Shown: in pieces, positions 30,101 to 40,578 of the stretch
Position numbering within the stretch: the stretch's first letter is position 1
Layout: each line of letters starts with the position of its first letter
From: Burkholderiales bacterium
Lineage (GTDB): Bacteria > Pseudomonadota > Gammaproteobacteria > Burkholderiales > Burkholderiaceae_C
NCBI GenBank assembly: GCA_028868855.1
Contig: JAGWTR010000011.1
Coordinates: forward strand, 53,779-117,778
Reading direction: 5' to 3'
DNA: 64,000 bases
Program-made: the position numbers and the translations under genes
The notes under the pieces: model-generated
Told to the model about the DNA's origin: nothing
The model's input: only the letters and a program-made list of their open reading frames with translations
Database searches by the model: none

Positions 30101-31831
30101 GCGATTGATGGTCAGGTTACTGATGGTGTGGCCGAGGCCGTCGAAGCGGCCGGTGAAATTGGTGGTGGTGGTGCCAATGGGCGCAAAGCCATAGTAGCCA
30201 CCACTGCCATTGCTATTCCAGCCACTGGTGGCGCTGGCATCAACGTCGGCGCCCAGCACGTAGTTGCCAGCGAGGCCGCCGCTCATGCCTTGCAAGTCAG
30301 TGCCGGTGGTGGAGCCAGCGCTGCCTAAGCTGGTGATGACTTTCCAACCGGTCACACCGCCATCGCTGCCCAGCTTGGTGAAGAAGTTGTTGCCCGCTTG
30401 CAGGTTGATCTGGCCGCCACCAAAGCTATAGCTGGCGGTGTTACCCGCTGCTACCGCGCCTTGGCCGTATTCGAGCTGCACCTGGCCGCCAGCGTTTTGC
30501 GCGGTGACGTTGGCGTTGATATTGATGTTGCGCCAAGCCGAGAGCGTGAGCTTGGTGGCGGCGTTCCAGGTGACGGCGTCGTTGACGAAGATGTCGCCAT
30601 TGCCAGATGCATTGCCGGTGCCGCAGGTGGCGTTGGTGCAGCTGACGCCACCACTGGTGGTCTGGATGGTGACGTTGGCGCTGCCCAGCGCGGTGGACAG
30701 CGCGCTGCCGGTGATGTCCCCACCCGTTGCAGCGATGGTGAAGTCGTAAGGGTCGATCAGCCATTGCTTGGCCTTGATTTGCGCCGCATCAACCACCTTG
30801 ACCGTGCGCGCGCTGGTTTCGATGAAACCGCCTGACCCGCCCACTGGCGCCGACGCATCGAGCGTGCCGGCCACGTTGGCCGTGCCTTTGGTCATGTCAC
30901 CCATCAAATAGATTTCGCCCTGTTTGCCCGTGGCGAGCGTGCGCGCTTCAGTGATGCCTGTGTGATTAATGGCGCTACCGGCCAGATCGCCCGCGGCCTT
31001 GGCCGTGAGGTAGACCAAGCCACCGTCGGCGCGAATCGCACCGCCTTGCTCGATCAGAGCGTTCAGCGCGCCGGCTTCAATTTCAATCTTGACTGGGCCG
31101 CCGAGGTCAAGGCGCACCGTGTTGCCTGCGCCCATCAACACGTTGCCTTGTGGGGCATTGATGCTGCCGGTGTTTTCGATGTGGGCGGCGATCAAAGCCA
31201 CCGTTCCGCCAATGCCATCAGTCCCAACGTTGATGCTGCCTTGGTTCTTGACGCCAGCGGTGCTGTTGCCACTAAAGCGGTAGTTGCCGGCTAGAAAATC
31301 ATCGGTGCTGAGGTTGAGGGTGGACGCTACCAGCGCGCCAGCGTTGACCTGCGCGGTGTGCGTGAACAGCACGCCGTTGGGGTTGACCAAGAAAACCTGG
31401 CCATTGGCGTTCAAGGCGCCCTGAATCACGGAAACGTCGGCGCCGAACACGCGGTTGAGGGCCACGGCAGACGCCGAAGGCTGGACGAAATTGACCGTGT
31501 TGCCCTGCCCGATGGAGAAACTCTGCCAATCGGCAGCCATACGGCCTGTGGTTTGGGTGACGGTCAGGGTGTTGCCGGACTGGCTGATCGAACCACTGCC
31601 GGCAACGATCTGCCCGCCGGTAGGGAGATCGACAGCGAAGGCTGACAGGGGCGCCAATATAAACGTACCCGCGAATGTCCCTGCAACAAGGCTGACCAAT
31701 TTCACGGCTCGGGGCTTGACGGATTTGGTTTTACCGCGGCCTTTGGCGCTTTCGCACACGGCCTGCCAAACTCTGGTGGCCGCATTCCAGACCACACGAT
31801 AAACCCGGTTCATGGATCCATTGCTTTGCAT
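27140..31831 (-). CDS. TpsA-type filamentous haemagglutinin-like exoprotein with GLUG and MBG/YDG repeats
   Basis: ESPR-like start MNRVYRVVWNAATRVWQAVCE, TPS domain (GNTVNFVQPSASAVALNRVFG...NPNGVLF), GLUG repeats (SISNSYATGSV), MBG repeats (LTVTADNQSRLYGATNP). Confidence 0.93.
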   Translation of the reverse strand: MQSNGSMNRVYRVVWNAATRVWQAVCESAKGRGKTKSVKPRAVKLVSLVAGTFAGTFILAPLSAFAVDLPTGGQIVAGSGSISQSGNTLTVTQTTGRMAADWQSFSIGQGNTVNFVQPSASAVALNRVFGADVSVIQGALNANGQVFLVNPNGVLFTHTAQVNAGALVASTLNLSTDDFLAGNYRFSGNSTAGVKNQGSINVGTDGIGGTVALIAAHIENTGSINAPQGNVLMGAGNTVRLDLGGPVKIEIEAGALNALIEQGGAIRADGGLVYLTAKAAGDLAGSAINHTGITEARTLATGKQGEIYLMGDMTKGTANVAGTLDASAPVGGSGGFIETSARTVKVVDAAQIKAKQWLIDPYDFTIAATGGDITGSALSTALGSANVTIQTTSGGVSCTNATCGTGNASGNGDIFVNDAVTWNAATKLTLSAWRNININANVTAQNAGGQVQLEYGQGAVAAGNTASYSFGGGQINLQAGNNFFTKLGSDGGVTGWKVITSLGSAGSTTGTDLQGMSGGLAGNYVLGADVDASATSGWNSNGSGGYYGFAPIGTTTTNFTGRFDGLGHTISNLTINRPATDYVGLFGYAQNATLSNVGLVGGSVTGQGYVGGLVGFLYANNGAASISNSYATGSVNGSSSFGGGLVGRLHGANGRIASISNSYATGNVNGFSGFGGGLVGQSFADSGTASINNSYASGNVSGSSDVGGLVGRLHGTNGGTASISNSYATGSVNGGLGYAGGLVGVQFGSGGGTASISNSYATGSVSGTPSVGGLAGWMYANASTVSINNSFWDIDTTGQLNGYGTNNGGTFSATGIHSLTGTVAAYTQATYSGFDFANTWFMVDGYTRPFLRMEYRTTITNAHQLQLMSMNLGASYTLAKNIDLASTLANKSAMWKCTAADCTTFQGSFVPIGNDVTPFTGNFNGLDHTISNLTINRPTTNYVGLFGYAQNTILGNIELVGGSVTGQNYVGGLVGYLYANNGAANISNSYATGGVNGASGYVGGLAGSLDGNNGTASISNSYATGSVSGSSDVGGLAGRLNGSNGGTASINNSYATGHVTGSSTVGGLVGGNTGTVTDSFWNTATSAQADQFDGRGTGLTTAQMMQLSSFSNWNIAKTGGSVAVWRIYEDHTAPLLTAFLTPLTLNDAPDSYMTYSGVIQSGGTSALISHVFGSAASGTDAKFYNGYYSDQQGYDINGGNLTINKAHLTVTADNQSRLYGATNPSLTQTIGGFVNGEDATSAGIAGSAMGSSVATATTGVGPAVIAGSTGTLSAANYDFAAANGVLTITPVALTVKANNASRTYDGTAYSGGNGVTYNGFVNSETSSVLGGSLGYTGASQGATNAGSYVITPGGLASVNYTVTFTNGSLVISQRPITVTADAKSKVYGNTDPVFTYALTSGNLVGSDSLSGGLGRTAGQSVNTYAINQGTVTGDNNPNYQIAYVGANLTISDVPTGVGTPVGDQTPQKAAMTAASKGGAGSRRTSGSGTGDGTTTGGSVNGGLALVDVPDDTLPPNWNTSSRDASSFMTVFVVRGGINMGNDNANTNTNTNTNTNTNTNTKKR
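27151..27204. repeat. Hexanucleotide microsatellite, 8 perfect tggtat units plus one variant
   Basis: tggtat x8 + tggcat; encodes the C-terminal (NT)n tract of TpsA. Confidence 0.97.
28640..30020. repeat. Degenerate tandem repeats encoding GLUG motifs in tpsA
   Basis: Repeated gcgtagctgttgctgatgctggcggtgccgcc units; protein SISNSYATGSV.G...GGLVG. Confidence 0.9.
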
Positions 31832-31936
31832 GGCATTTCCCCTGATAACGTACTGATAATAGTTTTTATTGATCCGGCCCGAACTTTTAAATAGCTGATT
31901 AAAAACACATTTAACCGGATTCAATTGCTCGGAATC

Positions 31937-32287
31937 TCAGGCAGAGATATGTTTTTGACGCGAACGCTTAAAGTAACCCCACCATGTCAATCGTTTGGAA
32001 CACTGTTTTATTGCCAGCCCGCGCTGCGTCCCGGCGCCCTTCTTCTTGCCCCTGGTTGGTTGAAGGCGCCGTGGTGTTGCCTTGGTCTCTTCACACAGCG
32101 CCGTCTCACTGACATAGGCAAAGCTGTCGGGGAAATCAGCCAATGAGTAGCCAAGCAAGGGCTCCAGGAGCTGAATGATCAGCTTGGTCATGGCCCCATG
32201 TTTGAAATCAGCGCCATCGCACCGCCCCAGCGCGTTGTTGCACACACCCAGGTCGGTCGGGCCCTCACCACTGAGCAATAGCCTCAT
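31937..32287 (-). pseudogene. Possible truncated TOPRIM/DUF4276-like partner of the ATPase
   Basis: MRLLLSGEGPTDLGVCNNALGRCDGADFKHGAMTKLIIQLLEPLLG; start overlaps the ATPase stop; short basic tail. Confidence 0.45.
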
Positions 32288-33021
32288 ACCTCATCCACCG
32301 TGAGGATGCCGTCTTTGATGTCCAGCTGCAGGCATTCTTGTGTCAGTTGCTTCAGATCGGTGTCCACAAAAGCATCGCCTGGCCCCATGGTGCGCAACTT
32401 GTCGTTGATGCGCGGGATCATGAAAAATGGGCGCACGCGGGTCTCGCCCAGCGGCGCCTTGTAGATGAACTGAACGGCGCCACGCGCCACCTCGTCTTCC
32501 AGGTAGTTCAAGATCAAGGGGCTGTGTGTGGTCACCAAGAGTTGATGCGGCGACGCCACCAAGGTGTCCACCAAGGTTTCGATGACCTCTTGGTTGATGC
32601 CGTTTTCGATCTCGTCCAGCAAGATCAATGAGTGTTCTGAAGCGGCTTGCGTCAAAACCGCCAGGATTCGCAGCAAACCATCGTTCATGTGGGCCGCATC
32701 CGTCTCTAGCTTTTGCTGGGAGAACTGCTCCACCACGGTCAGCTTCTTCCAGCCGGACTTGAGCGACGAGACCTTGAAGTCGACCAGGTTCGGGTAAAAG
32801 CGTTGGAGTTGATCAATCAAGCCAGCCTTAGCAGCTTGGGGCAAGGTGTCCAGAAAGGCAGACAACTTCTCGCCACCCGTGCCAATGCCCTTGTCGGTCG
32901 TGCGTGCGCGCTTGCGCAGCAATTGCGGCGACAAGAGCTCCAAGGACTTGATTTGCTGCAATGCGTTGCGAAACTCCAGCAGCTCAGGTGTCAGCTCTGA
33001 ATCCTTCAACACCGAGAGCAA
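32284..33021 (-). pseudogene. AAA/OLD-type ATPase, C-terminal half only
   Basis: Walker B LILLDEIENGIN and LLVTTHSPLILNYL present; no Walker A; same-frame upstream stop just before FYSVGDKPAQEIAFTYQGSLL. Confidence 0.75.
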
Positions 33022-33172
33022 AGAACCCTGGTAGGTGAAGGCGATCTCTTGAGCGGGCTTGTCACCAACGCTGTAGAAACAAGCTTAGGTTGCCAACCCT
33101 GCAAGCTAAGGCTGGCGCCGCCTCGTCTCTCAAACACCCTGTCTCGCCCGGCTGAGTCGCAGCCAGCCCCGG

Positions 33173-34408
33173 TCAGACGACGCAAGCCTGCGCTGCTTGA
33201 ACGACACATTCGCGTCGCAGCAAGGCCAGCGCGTCCTTCAAGTCATGGTCCATGTCGCTTTTCAGCGTGGGCAGCGCTTCCTCCACGAAGGATTGCCATA
33301 GCTGAACGTAGTCGCCCTGGTGATGCACGGGAGCATGGTCCATGATGTACTGTCGAGCCAAGTCTGCTTGGAGGCCCGATTTGCGAATTTTGCGCACCAG
33401 CGTGGCCGCGCTTCGCTCGGTCAGCAGCGTTTTAGGCGTGCTGCTGGTGGCCACACACAAAAACAAGGTGAGCAACGAACCTTCATCACTATGCCCTGCC
33501 GTGGCCTTTTTCCAGGCCGCCGAGGCTGATCGGTCATGGTGCACCACCTCGCTCAATCCATCTTCCACCCAGAAATACCGGCCCATGAACACGGGCGATT
33601 GATTGAATAATTTTCGGGTGGTCAAGCTGGCATCGCGGATCTTCGGCAGGTCCAACAGGACGGATTGGCGGGCCTGCTCGACTGCATTTCTGAGGTGGCC
33701 AGGCAGGTCTGCCGGGATCCCCATGGTCAATGCAGTCTTGCTTTGCCGCAAGGCCGCAATCATCTTCTCGAACGCAGACCAATTGGGCATCTCGGTGCGC
33801 TTGATGGCCAAGGTCAACAGCGCGGTGCGTATGACCGCTTCGGCATCCGCTCCCGCCGCCTCCAGCTCCGAGTCATCCGTGCCGAGTTCGTCGGCCAGCC
33901 AGATGGCGGCGTCCATCACCTGTGCCGCGTGGGTGCGTTGAGCCAGTTCGTGGCGGTAGTCCTGCAGGCTTTTCAGCGTCCACTTGGCCAGTTGTGGGAT
34001 GTGCTCGTCGGTGAAACCCTTGCGCTCATTCATGCCGAAGTGGCAGGTTTGCGGCATGGCAATCAAGTGCTTGAGCATGGTCGAGCCGCCCTTGGAGCAC
34101 GACAAAAATGACTGGTCACGCAAGCACTCGGCCGCTCGGCGCAAGTCACCCCCGGAGGTGTCCTCCAGAAAAAGACTGACCAGATTGACCATGCGGCTCT
34201 TGGCTTTGTCCAGGTCCGCCAGCAGAAACTCGCTGCCAAAGTAGCTGGCGATCTGCACCATGCCTTTGGGGGCGTCGTTGCAAATGGTGTCCAGTTTTGG
34301 CTGGTCGAGGATGCCGTGTTGAACGCCGAACTGCAGCGCCTTTTCAAAGAAAGGGCGTGCATCGTAAAGCGAAATGTCAGCGCTCTGGACGGATGGGTGC
34401 GTAGACAT
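33173..34408 (-). CDS. Uncharacterised 411-aa protein of the J-domain operon
   Basis: Long ORF, same strand, directly abutting the upstream gene (34409). Confidence 0.75.
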   Translation of the reverse strand: MSTHPSVQSADISLYDARPFFEKALQFGVQHGILDQPKLDTICNDAPKGMVQIASYFGSEFLLADLDKAKSRMVNLVSLFLEDTSGGDLRRAAECLRDQSFLSCSKGGSTMLKHLIAMPQTCHFGMNERKGFTDEHIPQLAKWTLKSLQDYRHELAQRTHAAQVMDAAIWLADELGTDDSELEAAGADAEAVIRTALLTLAIKRTEMPNWSAFEKMIAALRQSKTALTMGIPADLPGHLRNAVEQARQSVLLDLPKIRDASLTTRKLFNQSPVFMGRYFWVEDGLSEVVHHDRSASAAWKKATAGHSDEGSLLTLFLCVATSSTPKTLLTERSAATLVRKIRKSGLQADLARQYIMDHAPVHHQGDYVQLWQSFVEEALPTLKSDMDHDLKDALALLRRECVVQAAQACVV

Positions 34409-35155
34409 TCAGATCGCCGATTCCTCTTCCGATTCCAGCGCGGCGGGAGTGATTCTGCCGCGGTCGGTATCGCCGGTTTCCACCTTGTGGTCGCCCTCCT
34501 CTGCTTCGGTGAATTCCTCCAGGCCCGCATCGAACAAGCTTGATTTGGCGCGCAACACGATCAGCATTTCGGTGAAGATGTCGGGGCACTGGTAACGCAA
34601 TAGCCAGGCCAGTTCCATCCAGTCCTGGTCGGCCACCTCATCCTGGTCAACAACTGGTTTGGCGTAAGCCGAGGCCAGCAGTTCCGTTTCCGTCAGGCGC
34701 TGCCCATCGTCGTCCACCGCGTCGAAGCGGCCGGTGCGGGCGAAGGCCTCGATGCGGCTCCATTTCTCGGAAAAATAGTCGGCCAGCGCTTCACTGCCGC
34801 CGTCCAGATCGCCCAGGGCGGTCAAGAACTCAAGAGGGTTGGCCTCGTCACGGAAGATGATCGAGTTGACCATGCCGCGCAGGTGTGTGCGGCTCAGGTC
34901 CTTGTAGCGTTTCTCGATCACCACGGCGCGCGCGAATTGCTCAGGGGTGATCATCAGGTTGATGATGGATTCCTTGGACGGGTCGTACTCGCGAATCACC
35001 GCCAGGATGTCCTTGGGCGGCAGTTGCTCCAGCACGACCATCAATGCGTGGTCACCCTCGGTGTCGGCCAGTTCGACCAGGGCGGATTCCGCGCCGACGA
35101 TGTCGCCCGCGGCAATCAGGCTCTGGGTTTTCTCAATGAGTGCAAGGTGGTTCAT
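34409..35155 (-). CDS. Uncharacterised acidic 248-aa protein of the J-domain operon
   Basis: Compact gene arrangement; acidic C-terminus (ALESEEESAI). Confidence 0.75.
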   Translation of the reverse strand: MNHLALIEKTQSLIAAGDIVGAESALVELADTEGDHALMVVLEQLPPKDILAVIREYDPSKESIINLMITPEQFARAVVIEKRYKDLSRTHLRGMVNSIIFRDEANPLEFLTALGDLDGGSEALADYFSEKWSRIEAFARTGRFDAVDDDGQRLTETELLASAYAKPVVDQDEVADQDWMELAWLLRYQCPDIFTEMLIVLRAKSSLFDAGLEEFTEAEEGDHKVETGDTDRGRITPAALESEEESAI

Positions 35156-35176
35156 CAGGGATCGCTTCTCTATTGA

Positions 35177-35719
35177 TCAGTCTTTGCGGTCAAAACCTTG
35201 TTCAACCATCCAGTCGGCACCGGCTTCATCGCGGGCGCGGGTTTCATCGTCCTCATGCTCGTCGAAGCGCGCCTGGTCATCGCCGTCATCGTCGTCGACA
35301 GCCTCATCGGCGGGCGTGGCTGGCGCTGCATCGAGCTTGCCTCGCATGTATTCCAGGCTGGCCGCGACCGTCATGAACCATGGCCCCATCGGCTCGCTCA
35401 GGATCACCTGCATCAGATCTTGCGCCCAAGGCGTCAGCTGCGCGGCATCGGCCAAGGTGTCCCATTCTGGTAATTCATCGGCGTCGTGACTGAGCAGGTG
35501 ATCCATCACGGCGGGCAGGGGAAAGCGAAAGCCCTGGTGAAAAACCACCGCCACCATCTCGGGACTGACCTCGATCATTTGCAGCAAAAAACTCAACTCT
35601 TTGCGCTTGTCCACCAAACGCTGGCGCAGCACGTCGCGCCCTTCCGAATCAAAAGACAAATCGTCCATTTCAGCCTGGTAGGCCGAATGCAACTGAAGAA
35701 AGAAGGGGGAAACGCTCAT
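35177..35719 (-). CDS. Uncharacterised acidic protein of the J-domain operon
   Basis: Asp/Glu-rich C-terminus (DEAVDDDDGDDQARFDEHEDDETRARDE); between J-domain gene and 248-aa ORF. Confidence 0.7.
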   Translation of the reverse strand: MSVSPFFLQLHSAYQAEMDDLSFDSEGRDVLRQRLVDKRKELSFLLQMIEVSPEMVAVVFHQGFRFPLPAVMDHLLSHDADELPEWDTLADAAQLTPWAQDLMQVILSEPMGPWFMTVAASLEYMRGKLDAAPATPADEAVDDDDGDDQARFDEHEDDETRARDEAGADWMVEQGFDRKD

Positions 35720-35733
35720 GAACGAAGGAGGCC

Positions 35734-36009
35734 TCAAAGTAAAGCGCGGAAGTAGTTTTGCCAGATATCGCGCGCGGTGTCGATCGGGCTGTCGAGCAGG
35801 TTACGGCGACGGTTGTCGTCGTAGGCCTGGCGTTTGTCAGCGTCGGAGAGTACCTCGTAGGCCTCTTGCACGGCCCTGAAACGCTGTGGCGCGTCTTTTG
35901 AGGTGTTTCGGTCCGGGTGGTGCGCGGACGCGAGCTGGCGAAACGCCTTTTTTACATCGGCCAGGGTCGCAGCGCTGCCAAGCCCCAGTGTGGCGTAGTG
36001 GTCTTTCAT
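35734..36009 (-). CDS. Minimal J-domain protein (91 aa)
   Basis: MKDHYATLGLGSAATLADVKKAFRQLASAHHPDRNTSKDAPQRFRAVQEAYEVLSDADKRQAYD: HPD motif. Confidence 0.93.
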   Translation of the reverse strand: MKDHYATLGLGSAATLADVKKAFRQLASAHHPDRNTSKDAPQRFRAVQEAYEVLSDADKRQAYDDNRRRNLLDSPIDTARDIWQNYFRALL

Positions 36010-36061
36010 GGGCGTATTTTGCCGGAGTTGCGACCATCCGGCGCACCCAGGGTTAATGGCG

Positions 36062-38452
36062 TCAGACGGAGCGGCGCTTCCATCGCCTCAACATCAAGGC
36101 ATTGCTCACCACGCTGACGCTGCTGAAGGCCATGGCAGCACCGGCGATGACCGGGTTGAGCATGCCCATGGCGGCCAGCGGAATGCCGATGACGTTGTAC
36201 GCAAAGGCCCAGAACAGGTTCTGTCGAATCTTGGCGTAAGTGCGCCGGGAGATGTCGATGGCATCGGCTACCAGCGCTGGGTCGCCACGCATGAGGGTGA
36301 TGCCCGCCGCGTGCATGGCCACATCGGTGCCTGTGGACATGGCAATGCCCACATCGGCCGCCGCCAAAGCCGGTGCATCGTTGATGCCATCCCCCACCAT
36401 GGCGACACGCAAACCGCCGACCTTCAACTGCGTGATGATGGTGGACTTGTTCTCGGGCAGCACATTGGCGCGAACGTCGTCCAGGCCCAGTTCGGCCCCC
36501 ACGGCCTGCCCACTGCCCAGGTTGTCACCCGTCACCATCACGGTCTTGATGCCCATGGCCTTGAGCTGAGCCACCGCCGTGATCGCCGATGGCTTGACGG
36601 TGTCGCCAAAGGCCAGCAGCCCGATCAGCGTGGGCGTGTGTGTCACATCGGCCAGCCAGGACACAGTGCGCCCTTCGTGTTCAAGCGCCTGCGCATGTGC
36701 CTGCAAAGGGCCCAAATCAACCTGCAAATCATTCATGAAGCGCGAGCTGCCCAGCCGCAAATCGGCACCTTGCACCGTGGCGGCCATGCCTCGTCCTGCC
36801 ACCGCGCGAACCTGGCTGGCAACCGGCCACTGAACACTCTCAACTTGAGCCGCCTGCAACACTGCCCGCGCCAAGGGGTGTTCACTGCCAGCCTGGATGG
36901 AGGCGCTGGCGGCCAGCAAGTTGGCTCGGTCGCCACCGATAGCCTGTGCAAGGACCAGACGCGGTTTGCCTTCGGTCAAGGTGCCGGTCTTGTCAAAGGC
37001 CACCACCCTCACCTCGTGCGCCAGTTCCAGGGCCTGGGCGTCCTTGATCAAAATGCCCCGTCGCGCAGCAGCCCCCGTACCGACCATGATGGCCGTTGGG
37101 GTGGCCAGGCCCAGCGCACATGGGCAGGCAATCACCAGCACCGCCACGGCATTGAGGATGCCCGCCTCCCAAGCCCCCTTGCCCAAGCCCCAGCCCAGCA
37201 GCGTGAGCAAGGCCAACCCGATCACCACCGGGACGAACACCCCGCTGACACGGTCTACCAGACGTTGAATGGGCGCTTTTTTGGCCTGCGCCGACTCCAC
37301 CAGCCGAACGATGCGCGACAGCGTGGATTCGGCGCCAATCGCGGTGGTGCGCACCACCAACAGGCCTTCACCGTTGACCGCCCCGCCAGTGACGGCGTCG
37401 CCCTCATGCTTGGCCACGGGAAGGCTTTCGCCGGTGATGAGTGATTCGTCGGCTTCGCTGGCACCTTCGATGACCACTCCGTCCACCGCAATGCGCTCGC
37501 CGGGTCGCACAAGGACTTCATCGCCGACACGCACTTGGCTGGCTGGAACTTCATGGACCTGCCCGTCGCGCCTCACGCGGGCGGTGTCGGGCCGCAAGGC
37601 ATTCAGGGCGCGGATGGCTTCGGTGGTTTGCCGTTTGGCACGTGCCTCCAGCCACTTGCCCAGCAAGACCAGCGTGATCACCACGGCCGAGGCTTCGAAG
37701 TACAGGTGCGGCATGTCGTCGGCCCCCTGCGTCAGCAACTGGTACACACTCAGGCCGTAGCCGGCAGAGGTGCCCAGCGCCACCAGCAGGTCCATATTGC
37801 CTGCCCCGGCGCGCACGGCCTTGAAGGCCGCCACATAAAAGCGCGCGCCCAGCCAGAACTGCACAGGCGTGGTCAAGGCCAGCTGCAGCCAGCCGTTGAT
37901 CATCCAGTGTTGGCCGAACAACAGGCCCAGCATCGGCAGAACCAATGGCGCGGACAAGGCCGCAGCCACCGCCACAGGCCACCAGGGCGCCGAGCTGCCA
38001 TGGGCGGTGGCGTTGCTCGTTTTGGTCGTGTGGACCGGACTGGCCTGGTAGCCCGCGGCTTCCACCGCCGTGATCAGGCTGGTCAGATCGACCTCCTTGG
38101 CCGCCACTTTCACCGAGGCCGTCTCGGTCGCCAGATTGACCTCGGCGCTGACAACACCAGGCACGCGCAGCAAGGCCTTTTCGACCCGCCCTGAGCAGGT
38201 GGCGCAGGTCATGCCGCCAATGTTCAATTCAACGCTCTGTTGTCCGGCGTGGTAGCCGGCCCTTTCAACTGCGGCGATCAAGGCTTCCAGCGTGACCGAG
38301 GGGGCTGCGCGCACAGAGGCCGATTCGGTGGCCAGGTTGACGCTCACCTCTTGCACGGCGGGCACGGCGGACAGGGAACGCTCCACGCGGCCCACACATG
38401 AGGCGCAGCTCATCCCTTCTATCGGGAAGGACCAGCTCGAAAGCTGGGTCAT
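36062..38452 (-). CDS. copA: Cu+-type P-type ATPase with two N-terminal HMA domains
   Basis: GMSCASC and GMTCATC metal sites, [27 protein letters not shown]. Confidence 0.95.
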   Translation of the reverse strand: MTQLSSWSFPIEGMSCASCVGRVERSLSAVPAVQEVSVNLATESASVRAAPSVTLEALIAAVERAGYHAGQQSVELNIGGMTCATCSGRVEKALLRVPGVVSAEVNLATETASVKVAAKEVDLTSLITAVEAAGYQASPVHTTKTSNATAHGSSAPWWPVAVAAALSAPLVLPMLGLLFGQHWMINGWLQLALTTPVQFWLGARFYVAAFKAVRAGAGNMDLLVALGTSAGYGLSVYQLLTQGADDMPHLYFEASAVVITLVLLGKWLEARAKRQTTEAIRALNALRPDTARVRRDGQVHEVPASQVRVGDEVLVRPGERIAVDGVVIEGASEADESLITGESLPVAKHEGDAVTGGAVNGEGLLVVRTTAIGAESTLSRIVRLVESAQAKKAPIQRLVDRVSGVFVPVVIGLALLTLLGWGLGKGAWEAGILNAVAVLVIACPCALGLATPTAIMVGTGAAARRGILIKDAQALELAHEVRVVAFDKTGTLTEGKPRLVLAQAIGGDRANLLAASASIQAGSEHPLARAVLQAAQVESVQWPVASQVRAVAGRGMAATVQGADLRLGSSRFMNDLQVDLGPLQAHAQALEHEGRTVSWLADVTHTPTLIGLLAFGDTVKPSAITAVAQLKAMGIKTVMVTGDNLGSGQAVGAELGLDDVRANVLPENKSTIITQLKVGGLRVAMVGDGINDAPALAAADVGIAMSTGTDVAMHAAGITLMRGDPALVADAIDISRRTYAKIRQNLFWAFAYNVIGIPLAAMGMLNPVIAGAAMAFSSVSVVSNALMLRRWKRRSV

Positions 38453-40113
38453 TTGGCGGACCCAAATTCAATCTCGCCATCCACTAGGCGAAAAATGCCG
38501 CTGCCCCGCTGTTCAGTGGTTCTCCACACCTTGTGTCCGATCTGGATGGTGGTGCCCCCGTGAATGGCCTGCCCCACGATGACGTGCGCGTTAGTCGCCA
38601 AGGTGACCGTGGCATTGACGTCAGATTTCTCGTCTTCCAATTGATCCATGGCAGATCGCAGTGTCGCCAGCGTGTTCTTCACTTTCTGCAGCAAACCACC
38701 TTTGTCCTTTTCAGGATGTTGTTGGACGTGGACAATGATTTTTCTCAGGTCTTCCTGCTCTTTTTCATTGGCCGCCATCGCGCTCTTGATTTCTTTCAGT
38801 CGTTCCTGAATATAGGGATTGAAGCCTGCTTGCACGGTGGTCTTGACGCTCGCGATGGAGCCAAATTCCGCAGCCTTGACCAGCGCCGTTGCGCGGGCGT
38901 GACCGCCCATGACACTGCCTCTTTTTGAGCCTGGTTTGCCCACGATGATCTGATTCAAGGCCGTCAATTCGCTGTGCATGGAAAACTGATCAATGAAAAT
39001 ATCAGCGTCGGCTTCCAGGCAGGCATTCTCGGTATAGAGGGCGTTGATCGAGCCTTTGCTGCGAATCTTTGCGCTGAAGACGGACGCGTTGTCGGAAGAC
39101 CCACTGAACTCACTGCGGCCAATCACGCCGCCTTTGATGACGACATTTCCGCCGGCTTCGATTTCTGCGGCCTCCACGGCGCCACCCACGAATACATCGC
39201 CCGACGCGTGGATTTTCATCCCGTCCTTGACGTCGCCCTGGACATTGACCGTGCCTTCAAAATGAAGGTGGCCACTGGAAATATCAACCTGAGGCAAATT
39301 GAGGGTCGAGTCCACTGAAACGCCATTGGCACCCTGCACTGGCTGCCCTGTGGTCGCGGCTCGCAACAGATTGACATCGCCAGGATCCGGCGCGGCGCCT
39401 TGCAGTCGGGCCGAAAACGGCGTGTTCTTTCCCGCTTTCGGGGCCAGTATTTGCCCCGTCACATCGTGGCCAGCCTCTCCCGCAGTGGCCGGAACGCGGC
39501 GCATGAGCGGGTCGCCCTGCTTGACGAAGATGAGTTGCCCCAGGTCTCGGTAATCGGCGATACCGCGCTCATCGACCTTCGGATGCCTTTCCTTCACCTC
39601 AGGCAGCAGGCTTTCAAAGCGGGCATCAACACCAGGAACAGGGTCCAGGCCACGGGCAACGATGTGGTCCTCGGTGTGACCTTGTGCCAGGACCTCCGTG
39701 ATTTCGCCGTTCAGGATCCCGCTGACGACACCTTTGGCACGCAAAGCCTCATGCACCTGCGCCAGAGACACGGCCTGACCACCACGTGGGGGCGTCACCG
39801 TCAAATAGGCCGTCATGCGGTCCTGAGCCAGGTCAACAATGGCCCGCCCATCTTGTCGCTCGCCCACTTCCAGCGCGAAGGACTCAGTGAACGTGCGGTA
39901 CTGTTCAACAAGCCGACCCAAGGCCGCTTCATCCAGAAGCAGCGCTGACAGGCCTTGCTGCGCCAGCATGCCTTTGATGGCGGTGATGTCCAGCGAGGGT
40001 CGGCCCTCGACCGGTATAAACGTTGCCACCAATTTACGGCCGTCAGGACTCAAACCAAACGTCAATGCTGAGGGGGTCGTTTCGCTCAATATCAACTCCT
40101 GCGATGTGTTCAT
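38449..40113 (-). CDS. FapA/DUF342-family protein
   Basis: Beta-helix DUF342 region ([55 protein letters not shown]); stop overlaps the copA start. Confidence 0.85.
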   Translation of the reverse strand: MNTSQELILSETTPSALTFGLSPDGRKLVATFIPVEGRPSLDITAIKGMLAQQGLSALLLDEAALGRLVEQYRTFTESFALEVGERQDGRAIVDLAQDRMTAYLTVTPPRGGQAVSLAQVHEALRAKGVVSGILNGEITEVLAQGHTEDHIVARGLDPVPGVDARFESLLPEVKERHPKVDERGIADYRDLGQLIFVKQGDPLMRRVPATAGEAGHDVTGQILAPKAGKNTPFSARLQGAAPDPGDVNLLRAATTGQPVQGANGVSVDSTLNLPQVDISSGHLHFEGTVNVQGDVKDGMKIHASGDVFVGGAVEAAEIEAGGNVVIKGGVIGRSEFSGSSDNASVFSAKIRSKGSINALYTENACLEADADIFIDQFSMHSELTALNQIIVGKPGSKRGSVMGGHARATALVKAAEFGSIASVKTTVQAGFNPYIQERLKEIKSAMAANEKEQEDLRKIIVHVQQHPEKDKGGLLQKVKNTLATLRSAMDQLEDEKSDVNATVTLATNAHVIVGQAIHGGTTIQIGHKVWRTTEQRGSGIFRLVDGEIEFGSAK

Positions 40114-40578
40114 GCCATCTTCAAGGCTAGTGTAGGGGCGATCGCCAATGGCTGTCCTGCGGGTGTTTCTTTTCAGCTGAACGCCGACCATTGAACAAAC
40201 AGCCTTGGCGAACAGTGCCATTTTCGACCGCTGCGCAGGGGGCACTTGACTATGCTGATAAGCATCATGCGAACACATTCCCTCACCCACATTGGCCCTG
40301 CTCCTGTGCAGAACTCCGGCGTCATGTCAGGGAATGACTTGTCCGGGCAGCCAGTCTTGCCCACGGTCACTGCCATGCCATTTCGAGAGCCGCTCAAGGG
40401 CCTGAAAATTCGCGAACTGACCGACGATGATCTGTTCGTCAATCTATTTGGCACCCTCGACCAGATCGATCCAGGCCTGATCAACTGACAAACCCGGCGA
40501 ATGAAACGCCATTCTCGGTAGGGCTGCACGTGTCTGCCTCCAGGGCAGCGGAAAAACCCAGTTGTGTCGATGTAATCT

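Noticed and set aside
27548-30835. Series of plus-strand ORFs opposite tpsA
   Set aside because: Produced by the repetitive coding strand of the haemagglutinin-like gene; no independent signals.
36008-37444. 478-aa plus-strand ORF opposite copA
   Set aside because: Antisense to a clear P-type ATPase; His/Gln/Arg-rich shadow composition.
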